DNA of 36,014 bases from Clostridia bacterium (GTDB taxonomy: Bacteria; Bacillota; Clostridia; Oscillospirales; CAG-272). The notes beneath the pieces were generated by a model, which did no database searches, was not told the DNA's origin, and saw nothing but the letters and a program-made list of their open reading frames with translations. This document shows positions 24,215-34,282 of the stretch, one piece after another; the first letter of the stretch is position 1; each line of letters begins with the position of its first letter. The stretch lies in NCBI GenBank assembly GCA_017504245.1, contig JAFVRQ010000076.1, forward strand, positions 1 through 36,014, read 5' to 3'. A program made the position numbers and the translations under genes.

Positions 24215-25620
24215 TGGACAGAGAAAGCATAAGAAAAGAATTAAGGTGTACCATACACCCTCTTAATTCATTGAAAACCTATAAATATACTGTGATTTGC
24301 TCGAATTTCAAGGGAAAATGGATACTTTCAAGGCATAAAGATCGCAACACTTGGGAAACACAGGGCGGGCATATTGAAGAAGGCGAAACACCGCTTGAGG
24401 CGGCAAAACGAGAGCTGTTTGAAGAAAGCGGAATCGTTGACGCCGACGTTTATCCTGTTTGTGATTATAATGGATATAATTCTACAAGTAATGCAAACGG
24501 AATGGTGTTCTTGGCGATAGTTCATTCGTTGGGAGAATTACCCGAAAGCGAAATGAAGGAAATTACGCTTTTTGAAACCTTGCCCGATGAACTTACGTAT
24601 CCATTGACCTCTCCCGTGCTTTACGCGGAAGCTGGGAAGCTTTTGGCAAAAAAGCAAAGGGGAAGAAAACAATCCGAAATAAACCCCTTTGAAAATAGTG
24701 ATAGCAATAAAAGATATTATACTTATGACTATTTTTTAAAGAAAACTTACGGTGGCAAATGCGCAAAAATACCGCTTGATGCGGGCTTTTCCTGTCCGAA
24801 TATGGACGGAAAATGCGGTGTTGGTGGGTGCATTTACTGTTCCTCGCGCGGTAGCGGAGATTTTGCCGAAAGTTCTGCTTTGCCAATAGCGGAGCAATAC
24901 GAAATAACAAGGCAAAAGCTCTCTAAAAAATGGAGCACGGAGCGTTGTATTCCTTATTTTCAGGCGCGCACGAATACCTATGCGCCGCTTGACAAAATAA
25001 AGGAAAAATTTGAGGCAGCTCTTGGTTGCGACGGGGTGGTTGCAATGAATGTTGCAACGCGCGCGGATTGCTTGCCTGACGAGGTTTTGGAGTATCTTGC
25101 GGAGCTTGGAAATCGAGTGGATTTAACGGTTGAGCTTGGGCTCCAGACGGTTCACGATGAGGTGGCGGAGATAATAAATCGGGGGCATAATTATGCTCAG
25201 TTTGTAGAAGGATATGAAAAATTGCGTAAAGCAAATCCTGAAATCAGAATTTGCGTGCACATCATTTTCGGACTTCCAAACGAAACCGATGAGATGATGC
25301 TCGAAACTGCCAAGGTGGTGGGAAAGCTCCGTCCTGATATGGTGAAAATCCATCTTTTGCACGTGATTAAGGATACAACTCTTGCAAAATGGTACGAAAG
25401 TGGGGATTATACTCCTCTTGAAAGAGAACGATATATTGAGCTTGTTGCTACAGCTTTGCAGTATTTTCACAAGGATACGGTCATCGCGCGCCTTACGGGT
25501 GATGGCGTTGCAGAGGATTTGCTTGCGCCCGATTGGTCACGCAAAAAGACCACCATTATCAATGATATTGACAAATTTCTCTTTGAAAATGATATGTGGC
25601 AGGGGAAAGAATTTGAATAA
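24214..25620 (+). CDS. Nudix hydrolase fused to YhcC-like radical SAM protein
   Basis: 468 residues. Residues ~1-145 are a Nudix domain with a perfect Nudix box at 52-74 (G-x5-E-x7-REL-FEE-SGI), expected to hydrolyse a nucleoside diphosphate linked to some group. After a linker (~146-166), residues ~167-465 match radical SAM proteins of the TIGR01212/YhcC type: Cys194, Cys206 and Cys209 (CPN...GGCIYC) hold the 4Fe-4S cluster, followed by YFQARTNTYAPL, ELGLQTVHD and the HIIFGLPNET stretch. The two domains are normally separate genes; here one frame covers both with no break. YhcC-type proteins have no settled function. Translationally coupled to pfp. Confidence 0.9.
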   Translation: MDRESIRKELRCTIHPLNSLKTYKYTVICSNFKGKWILSRHKDRNTWETQGGHIEEGETPLEAAKRELFEESGIVDADVYPVCDYNGYNSTSNANGMVFLAIVHSLGELPESEMKEITLFETLPDELTYPLTSPVLYAEAGKLLAKKQRGRKQSEINPFENSDSNKRYYTYDYFLKKTYGGKCAKIPLDAGFSCPNMDGKCGVGGCIYCSSRGSGDFAESSALPIAEQYEITRQKLSKKWSTERCIPYFQARTNTYAPLDKIKEKFEAALGCDGVVAMNVATRADCLPDEVLEYLAELGNRVDLTVELGLQTVHDEVAEIINRGHNYAQFVEGYEKLRKANPEIRICVHIIFGLPNETDEMMLETAKVVGKLRPDMVKIHLLHVIKDTTLAKWYESGDYTPLERERYIELVATALQYFHKDTVIARLTGDGVAEDLLAPDWSRKKTTIINDIDKFLFENDMWQGKEFE

Positions 25621-25628
25621 TTTTATCG

Positions 25629-25656
25629 AAAAAGGCAGAGATTTTTCTGCCTTTTT
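25629..25656 (+). terminator. Terminator of the pfp / Nudix-radical SAM unit
   Basis: AAAGGCAGA / TCTGCCTTT with a T-run. It ends inside the duplicated block that starts at 25651. Confidence 0.9.
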
Positions 25657-25852
25657 ATATTGCTAAATTGTTTAAAAAATGTGAACGAGTGTTAACGAAT
25701 TATTAATAAAGTATGAATTGGTGATTTTGCACGAATTTATGGTGCTTTTTTGGTAAAATTGTTGAAAAAATGGGCGCGGCGGGGAAATGAATTGACAAAA
25801 AATGAAATTGGTGGTAAAATTGAATTGGTATGTGCCGACGGGCTGAAACGTG
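25651..25852 (+). repeat. Duplicated promoter block, copy 1
   Basis: Aligns without gaps to 29291-29492 with roughly 13 differences in 202 bp by eye. It carries the promoter and most of the leader of the following lipoprotein gene. Confidence 0.9.
25792..25820 (+). promoter_or_regulatory. Promoter of lipoprotein gene 25870
   Basis: TTGACA (25792-25797), 17-bp spacer, TAAAAT (25815-25820). The start is near 25827. The same promoter recurs at 29432-29460. Confidence 0.85.
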
Positions 25853-25869
25853 AAATTGAAAGGAGCGTT

Positions 25870-28800
25870 ATGAAAAAGAAATTACTTATTGCGGTTTTAG
25901 TTTTGGCGTGCATCTTGATGCTGACATCATGTATTGGAGGCGGTAAGACAACTATAACAACGACAACACAAGCTCCACCCATTCACAAACACGTAGTGGT
26001 GATTGATGAAGCGGTGAAACCTACCTGCACGTCAACCGGATTGACTGAAGGAAAGCACTGCTCTGAGTGCGGAGAAATTTTGGTTGAGCAAACGGAAATA
26101 CCGACAAAGCCGCATAGCGAGGAAATTATCCCTGCGATTGAATCAAGCTGCACCGAAAAAGGATTGACAGAGGGTAAAAAGTGTTCTGATTGCGATAAAA
26201 TTCTCGTAGCACAGCAAACGGCACCTCTCAAAGCACATACTGAAAAAATAATTTCTGCTGTTGAAGCTACTTGTACTAAAAAGGGGTTAACCGAAGGCAA
26301 GGAATGTTCCGTTTGTGGTGAGGTGCTTGTTAAACAGCAGAGTATTTCTTTAAAATCTCACACGGAAGAGATACTTCCCGCGGTTAGTGCAACTTGTTCT
26401 AAAACAGGTCTTACAGAAGGTAAAAAATGTTCTGTGTGCGGAAAGATCACTGTTGCTCAGCAGGTTGAACCTTTGAAAGAGCATACGCAGGTGACGGATG
26501 AGGCGATTTCAGCTACTTGCACAAGCACGGGACTTACAGAGGGTAAGCACTGCTTGATTTGTAATGAAGTTATTGTGTCGCAAAGTGTTGTTCCGATGCT
26601 TGATCATACGTATGATAACAAATACGATAAGAATTGTAATATTTGCGGATTTGTTCGAGAAATAGACTGCGATCACGCAAAAATGGTAGTTTCCGTAAAG
26701 GGATATGATGCTACTTGTACAACCGAGGGACTTACTAACGGTACAAAGTGTAGCGGTTGTGGGGCAGTTCTTAAAGCACAAACTATCATTGTACCGAAAG
26801 GTCATACTGTAGTAATAGATAGTGCTGTAGAGCCAACCTGCACAAGCACTGGACTTACCGTAGGAAAACATTGTTCTGCTTGTAACGAGGTAATTGTTGC
26901 GCAGACGGTTGTTCCAATTAAGGTACATACGGAGGTGGTGGATAAAGCGATACAATCAACTTGTACGAGCACGGGATTAACAGAAGGCAAGCACTGCTCG
27001 GTTTGTAATTCAGTGCTTGTAGAACAAACTGTTGTACCGTTGAAGCCCCATACTGAAGTGATAGATAAAGCGGTAGCTCCTACTTGTTCAAGTACGGGAC
27101 TTACCGAGGGCAAACATTGTTCGGTTTGCAATAAGATTTTAGTCGAGCAATCTATTATTAATACGTTGCCTCATAATTATTCGAGTCATATTACTACAGA
27201 ACCAAGTTGCGAGGCGCAAGGTTATGAAACGCATACTTGTTATTGCGGAGCATTTTATCGTGATGCGTACGTTGATGCTTTAGGACATGACTTTGACGAG
27301 TGGTATATGTATAGAGATGAAACCACATCATTAAGTGGAGAGGGCAGGCGTGATTGCTTGCGTAATAATTGCGGTAAGATTGACGTTCATATATTTGTTG
27401 ACGATAATGAAATATCTCGGAATTTTAGTGTTTCATCCAATGCTGAAACTAATACTTGTATTGTACAATTAAGTATCTCTTGTAATGAAGAAATAATTTT
27501 CGTGCCATATAATATTAACGGTTGTGAGGTTGTGGAAATTAGAGGATTCAATAATTTTTCGTTGTTGAGAAAGGTAATTCTTCCTGATACGGTAAGAACT
27601 ATTCGCGATAATTCATTTAAAAATTGTACCTCGCTAACCTATGTATCTATACCCGATTCAATAGAATATATTGGCTTCAATTCATTTGAGGGAAGCAATT
27701 TACTTCAATTCAATGAGTATGATAACGCTTATTATCTTGGAAACCGGAACAATCCATACGTTGCGTTAATGAAAGCAAAGAACACGAATATATCAAGCTG
27801 CGAAATTAATCCAAACACAAAAATCATAGGTAGTAATGCATTCAGAGAATGCAGAGCACTTACAGATATTGATATTCCGGATTTGGTTAAAATAATTTCA
27901 TTTGGTGCCTTTTATGAATGCGCTTCTCTTGAAACTCTTGTAATGGGACATTCTGTTGAAACTATTTGTGGGGACGCGTTCTATCTTTGCAACAATCTTA
28001 AAAGTGTAACCCTTGGAAAATCTCTTCAATTCGTTGATGGTGGTGCATTTGCCGAAAATTATGCAATGCAAAATGTTTATTACGAGGGTGATCTTGAAGA
28101 ATGGTTGATGATTGATTTTGATAATGAACGCTCAAATCCTATGTACTTGGGCGCAAACCTCTATATCGGAGGGGAGATTGTAACTGATTTGATTATACCA
28201 AGTTCTATTACAAGTATAGGTGAATATGTTTTTCGAGGTTGTATTTCGCTTGTGAGTGTAACTATTCCTGAAAGTGTGGTTAGTATTGGTGATGGGGCGT
28301 TCTCCTCGTGTTCTTCCCTTATTGAAGTATGTAACAAGTCTGCAATAAATATCTCTGAGGGTTCAAGCGATAATGGAAAAATTGGATATAATGCCAAAAG
28401 TATTATTACCAATGAACCTGACTCTTGTATCAAACACATTGGTGATTATCTGTTCTATGATGATGGAACTGAGGTTTATCTTGTTAAATACACGGGAACG
28501 GATGGCGAAATAACATTACCTCAATATGAAGGAAAGCAATATAAAATTTACACCTCCGCTTTTAAAGGCAATACTTTAATAACAAGTGTTGTTATGCCCT
28601 ATGTGATAACATATATCGGCAATAGTGCTTTTGAAAAATGCGGTTTATTAGTCAATATTTCTATGTCCAATTCTATAAAAGAATTAGGAAGTTTGGCTTT
28701 TTCCGACTGTGATTCATTAGTGAGTGTAATTATGCCCGATTCCGTAACAAAAATAGGTGATTCGGTGTTTGCAAATTGTGATTCTCTGAAAAGTGTTGTT

Positions 28801-29256
28801 TTATCTAATTCACTTGAAAATATTTATAGTTATACGTTTTCCGGTTGTGTTTCGCTTGAAAATGTGGTAATTCCCGATTCTGTTCGGATAATTGCTAATT
28901 CAGCTTTTGCATTTTGCACTTCACTTGAATCTATAGTTATTCCGGATTCTGCAACGACTATTTTGGATAGTGCGTTTTACGGTTGCACATCTCTTGCGAA
29001 TGTGGTTCTCTCTAAAAATATAGGGAAAATAGAGATGTATGCATTTTATGATTGCTCTTCCTTGGAAAATATAGTAATACCCAAGTCGATAAAGTCATTG
29101 GGTTACCAAGTGTTTAAGGGATGCTCGAATCTTACGTTTGTTCGCTATGAGGGTACGATGACAGAATGGAAATCGGTTAGCAAGGCATACGGATGGAATT
29201 CCTATATGATTGCAACGGAAATTGTGTGCTCCGATGGAAGTGTTTCAGTAAAATAA
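25870..29256 (+). CDS. Large lipoprotein with ~40-residue CxxC repeats and divergent LRR_5 repeats
   Basis: 1128 residues from the ATG at 25870 (AAAGGAG upstream); a longer frame from 25750 would include the promoter. Lipobox LTSC, Cys21. From ~37 to ~480 there are about ten repeats of ~40 residues with pattern H.E.....A...[19 protein letters not shown]....., plus one degenerate unit. Each has Cys, Cys-x2-Cys and His, suggestive of metal-binding ribbons. After a linker with [10 protein letters not shown], the C-terminal ~580 residues carry about 18-19 LRR_5 repeats, more divergent than in the other two giant proteins, with YNEYD and YYEGDLEEW islands. It lacks the ~750-residue middle region of its paralogs and the Trp-rich tail. 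Probably surface exposed; function unknown. Confidence 0.88.
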   Translation: MKKKLLIAVLVLACILMLTSCIGGGKTTITTTTQAPPIHKHVVVIDEAVKPTCTSTGLTEGKHCSECGEILVEQTEIPTKPHSEEIIPAIESSCTEKGLTEGKKCSDCDKILVAQQTAPLKAHTEKIISAVEATCTKKGLTEGKECSVCGEVLVKQQSISLKSHTEEILPAVSATCSKTGLTEGKKCSVCGKITVAQQVEPLKEHTQVTDEAISATCTSTGLTEGKHCLICNEVIVSQSVVPMLDHTYDNKYDKNCNICGFVREIDCDHAKMVVSVKGYDATCTTEGLTNGTKCSGCGAVLKAQTIIVPKGHTVVIDSAVEPTCTSTGLTVGKHCSACNEVIVAQTVVPIKVHTEVVDKAIQSTCTSTGLTEGKHCSVCNSVLVEQTVVPLKPHTEVIDKAVAPTCSSTGLTEGKHCSVCNKILVEQSIINTLPHNYSSHITTEPSCEAQGYETHTCYCGAFYRDAYVDALGHDFDEWYMYRDETTSLSGEGRRDCLRNNCGKIDVHIFVDDNEISRNFSVSSNAETNTCIVQLSISCNEEIIFVPYNINGCEVVEIRGFNNFSLLRKVILPDTVRTIRDNSFKNCTSLTYVSIPDSIEYIGFNSFEGSNLLQFNEYDNAYYLGNRNNPYVALMKAKNTNISSCEINPNTKIIGSNAFRECRALTDIDIPDLVKIISFGAFYECASLETLVMGHSVETICGDAFYLCNNLKSVTLGKSLQFVDGGAFAENYAMQNVYYEGDLEEWLMIDFDNERSNPMYLGANLYIGGEIVTDLIIPSSITSIGEYVFRGCISLVSVTIPESVVSIGDGAFSSCSSLIEVCNKSAINISEGSSDNGKIGYNAKSIITNEPDSCIKHIGDYLFYDDGTEVYLVKYTGTDGEITLPQYEGKQYKIYTSAFKGNTLITSVVMPYVITYIGNSAFEKCGLLVNISMSNSIKELGSLAFSDCDSLVSVIMPDSVTKIGDSVFANCDSLKSVVLSNSLENIYSYTFSGCVSLENVVIPDSVRIIANSAFAFCTSLESIVIPDSATTILDSAFYGCTSLANVVLSKNIGKIEMYAFYDCSSLENIVIPKSIKSLGYQVFKGCSNLTFVRYEGTMTEWKSVSKAYGWNSYMIATEIVCSDGSVSVK

Positions 29257-29269
29257 TCAATCCATAACT

Positions 29270-29296
29270 AAAGGGCAGGGGCAACTCTGCCTTTTT
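29270..29296 (+). terminator. Weak terminator of lipoprotein gene 25870
   Basis: A short stem (GGCAG / CTGCC) is followed by TTTTTAT. It aligns with the terminator at 25629-25656 but has a shorter stem, so read-through into the next lipoprotein gene is possible. Confidence 0.55.
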
Positions 29297-29492
29297 ATAT
29301 TATTAAATTGTTTCAAAAATATGAACGAGTGTTAACAAATTGTTAATAAAGTATGAATTGGTGATTTTGCATGAATTTGGGGTGCTTTTTTGGTAAAATT
29401 GTTGAAAAAACGGGTGCGGCGATGAAATGAATTGACAAAAAATGAAATTGGTGGTAAAATTGAATTGATATGTGCCGACGGGCTGAAACGTG
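29291..29492 (+). repeat. Duplicated promoter block, copy 2
   Basis: Partner of 25651-25852; same length, no gaps. Confidence 0.9.
29432..29460 (+). promoter_or_regulatory. Promoter of lipoprotein gene 29506
   Basis: TTGACA (29432-29437), 17-bp spacer, TAAAAT (29455-29460). Confidence 0.85.
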
Positions 29493-29505
29493 GAAGGAAA
29501 GGGCT

Positions 29506-32500
29506 ATGAAAAGGTTATTAGCATTTTTAGTTATTGTTTTGTGCTTGATGATGATTTTTACGTCTTGCACGAGGAAAAAGAATCAGCAGGTGCATGCGCC
29601 TGAGGTTGTGAGGGTGGTTGCGCCGAGTTGCGTTTCCGTGGGATACACGGAATACAAGTGCAAGCACTGTGGTGACGGCACTTGGATTGACGACGTTGTG
29701 TTTGCTACGGGTCACATTTGGGGTGACGGCGTTGCTATCGATAAAGAGGATTGCACAACGCGTGGAATTTATGAGAGCAAGTGCTTGGCTTGCGATGAAG
29801 TAAATCGCTATACTGTTAATGCAATCGGGCACTCCTATGCTGAAATTTCGCAGGACGGTGAAACCGTTGCATACGAATGCTCACTTTGCGCTGACGTAGT
29901 TAACATTGCAAGTGACGAGAGAATTGAAGATTACATTGCTGCCACCGAATTATTTGACGTTGAAACAAGCTTTGTCTTTAACGTTATTTCAAGCGAGGGC
30001 GAGGCATATATCAGAGAAAATCTCAAGCTTTTGGACGCATATTTCAACGGCTCGGAATATGAAAACGATTCGGACGCGCTCGTTGGATATGATTTGAGAA
30101 GCAACGGAAATAATTCTTACACGGTTGTTGCAAATACGGGCTATTTATACGACAATACATATATTGCAAAGCTTTCGGGTGACGTTACGTTTGAGGAATA
30201 TCGCGGACGCGAGCTTTTGTTCACGGTTTTGGACGATCCCAACCACGAAAACGAGGTTGAGTACAAGGAAGGCGTAGTATTCCTCAGTGCGCTTCAAGAA
30301 GCGAATGGCGGATATTATCCTTATCAGGTTAATTCCTCGGAGGACGGCGGCTCTCTTTACCTTGTTGTTAACAAGATAGACGGTATTTCAAAGGGTCAGA
30401 TCCTTTGCATTGGTGAGGTTGGCTCTCTTGCGGAGATTAGCTACGATACGGAGTGTTATTTCGGTATCGTTGACGGATTTTATCCTCTCGATAACGGCAA
30501 GTGGATGGTTACACTTGCAGAGCCCGAGCTTCAAACGATTTTTAATGAATTTGATATTGCATTTAACGAGGATATTGATCTTTCGAATGCAAACGTTGAT
30601 ATTGCGGAAATTGAGGGAAAGATTATTGAGTCGCTTTATGCGAATGATGATTTTATTGAGTTCCTTTCTGCAGTTAAGGTTTCAAGCGATAAGTACGTTG
30701 AGGCAAACGGATATTATTCTCCAAACCTTTTGAATACCGAAACGTTTTTGAATAGCGTTCAGGTGACTCCAACGGTTAATTTTGACGGAAAGAAGCTCAA
30801 AACCGACGTTAGAGGTACGGTTACGCTTGACGTGAACAACGGAAATGGCGCGAAGATTGGAACGCTTTCGGTTGACTTTGATTTCTATATTGAAACTCAA
30901 CTCAAGGTTGACGTAAACTATGATATTAAGACGGAGTGGAAGGGAATTAAGCTCGAAAAGTTTGACGTTGCCATTATGCAGACGGATAGCATCGGCTTTG
31001 ATTTCAGAGTTTCAGTTGATTCAAAAGAAATTGGCAATAGCGGTTACGTTATTAATAAGAACACGGGTGAAGCGCACCTTGCCTGCTGCGTTGAGGTGAC
31101 GAGAGCGAGTGATCCTTCTATATTCGAGAAGACATCGCAGGAGGACGCGCAATCCGCTAATTTGAAATGCTCACATTGTAAACCTGAGAACGGGGCAAGT
31201 CTTGAAAACGATTTCAATGGCTATTATATGAACACGCTTTATTGCTCCGACTGGGAAAAGGTGGCAAGTGACATTAAAAAGCTTACGTCTGTTGACAAAA
31301 AGGGAGCGAAGGTGAACGTTACGCTCGGCAGCGTTGAGATTCCCATTTGCGGTCCTGTTGCGATAAATATTGACCTTGGCTTTGCGCTTTCGTTTGACGC
31401 GCGCGCTATTATGGATTATTCGTATTCATATACGCAGAGAAGCACATACGGAATGCGACTTAACCACGGATATATGCAGCCATATTCACAGATGAGTAAC
31501 GGAAGCGTTACGCAGAATGACCTTGCGGTTCTTGGCAGCGCGGAGGCGAGAGTTGGACTTAGCGTTGATACTCACGTTACGATCTCGGGCTTTGAAAAGT
31601 GGATAAACGCGGGTGTTAAGGCAGAGGTTGGAGCATATTCAGAGCTCAACGGCGTGCTTGACAGCGACAAGGATTTCCACGGCGCATATTTGGAGCTTGG
31701 CGCATACCTTGACATTGATGCTTATTACAAATTGATTAAGAAGGACGGCTCCTCCGACCTTGCGGAAATTAAGAGAGCACTCGCAAAATACGGCTATGAG
31801 AAGCTCTATTTCGCTTATGAAAAATATGAGGAGAAGCTGAACATTCTCGGCTCTTATGACATCGCGGGCAACGATCTTTTGAAGGTTATGTATTTTGACC
31901 TTGTTAATATGGTTGTGAAGACTGATGAGCTTTCTTTGAGTGAGAGAAGCAAATATCAGGTTAGTATTTCGTTTGCAGACGGAACATATTGCGAGCTTAA
32001 AAACGGTGTTATCGTTTACAAGGTGGGCGCGCCCAAGGTGTTTAACGACACTATCATTGTTACAGTTACGAGCGGCGACGATTGGAAATCTTATCGAAAG
32101 GGAAGCGCGATTTGTTACCTTGGCACCTATGAGATAGATTTTGAGTTTGACACGAATCATATGCATACCTGGAGTGAGGCGAGTTGTACAAGCGCGAAGG
32201 TTTGCTCGGGTTGTGGGTTGAAGGATGGCAACGAGCTTGGACACGATTTTGCGAATTACGTTGACGACGGAAACGCAACCTGCACTGAAAACGGCACGGA
32301 AACCGCAACTTGTTCAAGATGCTTTGCGACTGACACGAGAGTGATGCTCGGCAGCGCAACCGGCCACGATTGGGCGGAGGCGACGTGTTATACTCCGCAG
32401 ACGTGTAATAACTGTGGGGCGAAGGTTGGTACGGTTAGCCATAACGAAAGTGATTGGATAATTGATGTAGAGGCGACTGAAAACGGAGAAGGAAGCAAGC

Positions 32501-33918
32501 ACACTGAATGCACTCTTTGTGGGGAATGGATATTAACAGAGATTATAAATCCAACTGCTTCTCAAGGACTTAAGTATACACTTAACTCTGATGGAGAAGG
32601 ATACTCTGTAATTGGTATGGGTACATGTGCTGATGAGATTGTTGTTATTCCAAGTGAGCATAATGGTTTGCCGGTAAAGGCAATTGCTAGGGAAGCATTC
32701 TGGGGGTGTACATCTATCAAAAGTATGAACATACCCGATTCAGTAATGAGCATAAATTATGGAGCATTCGCTTATTGCATATCACTTGAAAGTGTAGTGA
32801 TAGGCGATTCAGTAACAAGTATAGGAGATTCGGCTTTTTACAATTGTGCTTCACTTACAAGTGTAACGATTCCCGACTCTGTTAAGAGTATTGGTAGTTT
32901 CGCATTCTATGATTGTTCCTTGCTCACAAATATTGCAATTCCTGACTCGGTGACGAGTATTGGTGGCTATGCATTTTATAGATGTTCATCACTTACAAAT
33001 ATAAATATTCCTGATGGCATCACGAGTATTGGAGGTATGACTTTTGAAGGTTGTAGTGGCCTTCAAAGCATAGTAATTCCCAATTCGGTTACCAGTATTG
33101 GTTCGTGGGCTTTTGGAGGATGCAATTCATTGACAAAGGTAGTTATTCCGGATTCTGTAACGAGTATAGAAGGTTCTGCATTTCGAAATTGTACTTCTAT
33201 TGTGGAGTTTAAAATTGGCAGTGGTGTTATGAGTATTGGTGAAGGAGTATTTGCTGGTTGCAAATCTCTTATAGAGATAGATATTCCCCAATCAGTAACG
33301 AGTATTGGGAGTGAGGCATTTCATTATTGTGAATCCTTAACAAATGTAAATATTCCAGATTCTGTTATTAGTATTGGAAAACTTGCTTTTTATGGTTGTA
33401 TTTCACTTACTAGTATAGAGATTCCTGATTCAGTAACGAGTATTAGTGAATGGACATTCGGTAATTGCGAATCACTTGCAAGTATTGTTATACCTGATTC
33501 AGTGACGAGTATTGGTAGCTATGCCTTCAATGGTTGCAGCTCACTTACAAGCATTACTATACCAGATTCAGTAACAAGTATTAATGAATGGACATTCGGG
33601 CATTGCTTATCCCTTACAAGTATAGAAATTCCTAATTCAGTAACAAGTATTGGTGGTTTTGCATTCAGGTTATGTATCTCTCTTACAAGTATAGAGATTC
33701 CCGATTCGGTAACGAGTATTGGTGATTATGCATTCTATGAATCCTACTCACTCACAAGCATAACGGTTCCCGACTCCGTGACGAGTATTGGTGAGGGTGC
33801 ATTCGATAGTTGCTCATCGCTCAAAATTTACTGCGAAGCGGAATCACAGCCGAGTGGATGGAATAGTAAGTGGAATCCCGATAACAGACCTGTTGTTTGG
33901 GGTTACAAGCCTGAATAA
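29506..33918 (+). CDS. Giant surface lipoprotein, paralog of 732-6911
   Basis: 1470 residues from the ATG at 29506 (GGAAGGAAAGGG upstream). Lipobox FTSC, Cys21. Residues ~28-870 align throughout with the first giant lipoprotein, including three N-terminal CxxC modules, the conserved SDERIEDYI, EFDIAFNED, NGYYMNTLYCSDWEK and YAFEKYEEKLNILGSYDIA-like stretches, and the HTW start of the CxxC array. Here the array has only about three divergent units plus a final SDWIID...CTLCG unit. Then come about 17 LRR_5 repeats of 23 residues and the shared Trp/Tyr-rich tail ending NRPVVWGYKPE. Compared with the paralog it lacks roughly 16 LRR units and five CxxC units. It shares its promoter block with gene 25870, not with gene 732. 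Adhesin-like role inferred. Confidence 0.9.
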   Translation: MKRLLAFLVIVLCLMMIFTSCTRKKNQQVHAPEVVRVVAPSCVSVGYTEYKCKHCGDGTWIDDVVFATGHIWGDGVAIDKEDCTTRGIYESKCLACDEVNRYTVNAIGHSYAEISQDGETVAYECSLCADVVNIASDERIEDYIAATELFDVETSFVFNVISSEGEAYIRENLKLLDAYFNGSEYENDSDALVGYDLRSNGNNSYTVVANTGYLYDNTYIAKLSGDVTFEEYRGRELLFTVLDDPNHENEVEYKEGVVFLSALQEANGGYYPYQVNSSEDGGSLYLVVNKIDGISKGQILCIGEVGSLAEISYDTECYFGIVDGFYPLDNGKWMVTLAEPELQTIFNEFDIAFNEDIDLSNANVDIAEIEGKIIESLYANDDFIEFLSAVKVSSDKYVEANGYYSPNLLNTETFLNSVQVTPTVNFDGKKLKTDVRGTVTLDVNNGNGAKIGTLSVDFDFYIETQLKVDVNYDIKTEWKGIKLEKFDVAIMQTDSIGFDFRVSVDSKEIGNSGYVINKNTGEAHLACCVEVTRASDPSIFEKTSQEDAQSANLKCSHCKPENGASLENDFNGYYMNTLYCSDWEKVASDIKKLTSVDKKGAKVNVTLGSVEIPICGPVAINIDLGFALSFDARAIMDYSYSYTQRSTYGMRLNHGYMQPYSQMSNGSVTQNDLAVLGSAEARVGLSVDTHVTISGFEKWINAGVKAEVGAYSELNGVLDSDKDFHGAYLELGAYLDIDAYYKLIKKDGSSDLAEIKRALAKYGYEKLYFAYEKYEEKLNILGSYDIAGNDLLKVMYFDLVNMVVKTDELSLSERSKYQVSISFADGTYCELKNGVIVYKVGAPKVFNDTIIVTVTSGDDWKSYRKGSAICYLGTYEIDFEFDTNHMHTWSEASCTSAKVCSGCGLKDGNELGHDFANYVDDGNATCTENGTETATCSRCFATDTRVMLGSATGHDWAEATCYTPQTCNNCGAKVGTVSHNESDWIIDVEATENGEGSKHTECTLCGEWILTEIINPTASQGLKYTLNSDGEGYSVIGMGTCADEIVVIPSEHNGLPVKAIAREAFWGCTSIKSMNIPDSVMSINYGAFAYCISLESVVIGDSVTSIGDSAFYNCASLTSVTIPDSVKSIGSFAFYDCSLLTNIAIPDSVTSIGGYAFYRCSSLTNINIPDGITSIGGMTFEGCSGLQSIVIPNSVTSIGSWAFGGCNSLTKVVIPDSVTSIEGSAFRNCTSIVEFKIGSGVMSIGEGVFAGCKSLIEIDIPQSVTSIGSEAFHYCESLTNVNIPDSVISIGKLAFYGCISLTSIEIPDSVTSISEWTFGNCESLASIVIPDSVTSIGSYAFNGCSSLTSITIPDSVTSINEWTFGHCLSLTSIEIPNSVTSIGGFAFRLCISLTSIEIPDSVTSIGDYAFYESYSLTSITVPDSVTSIGEGAFDSCSSLKIYCEAESQPSGWNSKWNPDNRPVVWGYKPE

Positions 33919-33934
33919 AATATAATAAGCATTT

Positions 33935-33961
33935 AGGGGCGCTCGGATGGGCGCTCCTTTT
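33935..33961 (+). terminator. Terminator of lipoprotein gene 29506
   Basis: GGGGCGC (33936-33942) pairs with GCGCTCC (33951-33957), one G-T wobble, followed by TTTT. Confidence 0.75.
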
Positions 33962-33984
33962 GGCTTTTGAGTGGCTCAAATTTT

Positions 33985-34203
33985 GATTTATGGGGGAGTT
34001 AGTTTGAGTTAAAATGGAAAAATTCTTTTGTTCATCTACCGCGCAAGATCCTTCGGTCGCTTTGGCTCCCTCGAGGATGACGCGCGGAACCCTTGTTTGC
34101 GTTGAACCCGCGCGTCATTCTTGAGTGGAGTGCTCCGCACGGAGCGAAGAATCTTGCGCGGAGTACATACATTGAAATCTGTTTTCTATCTCCCCCATAA
34201 ATC
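33985..34203. repeat. Palindromic interspersed element D
   Basis: Perfect 14-bp terminal inverted repeats: GATTTATGGGGGAG at 33985-33998 and its complement at 34190-34203. Inside is a second, larger inverted repeat: CCGCGCAAGATCCTTCG (from ~34039) against CGAAGAATCTTGCGCGG (ending ~34161), then GATGACGCGCG against CGCGCGTCATTC. It fills most of the 364-bp gap before the ferritin-like gene. No ORF or transposase. Confidence 0.8.
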
Positions 34204-34282
34204 CCAATTTATCAAATAAAAGTATATTTTTGCGCTATTGCAACATACTATATTATGGAAATAAATTGAAAAGGAGTATAGT

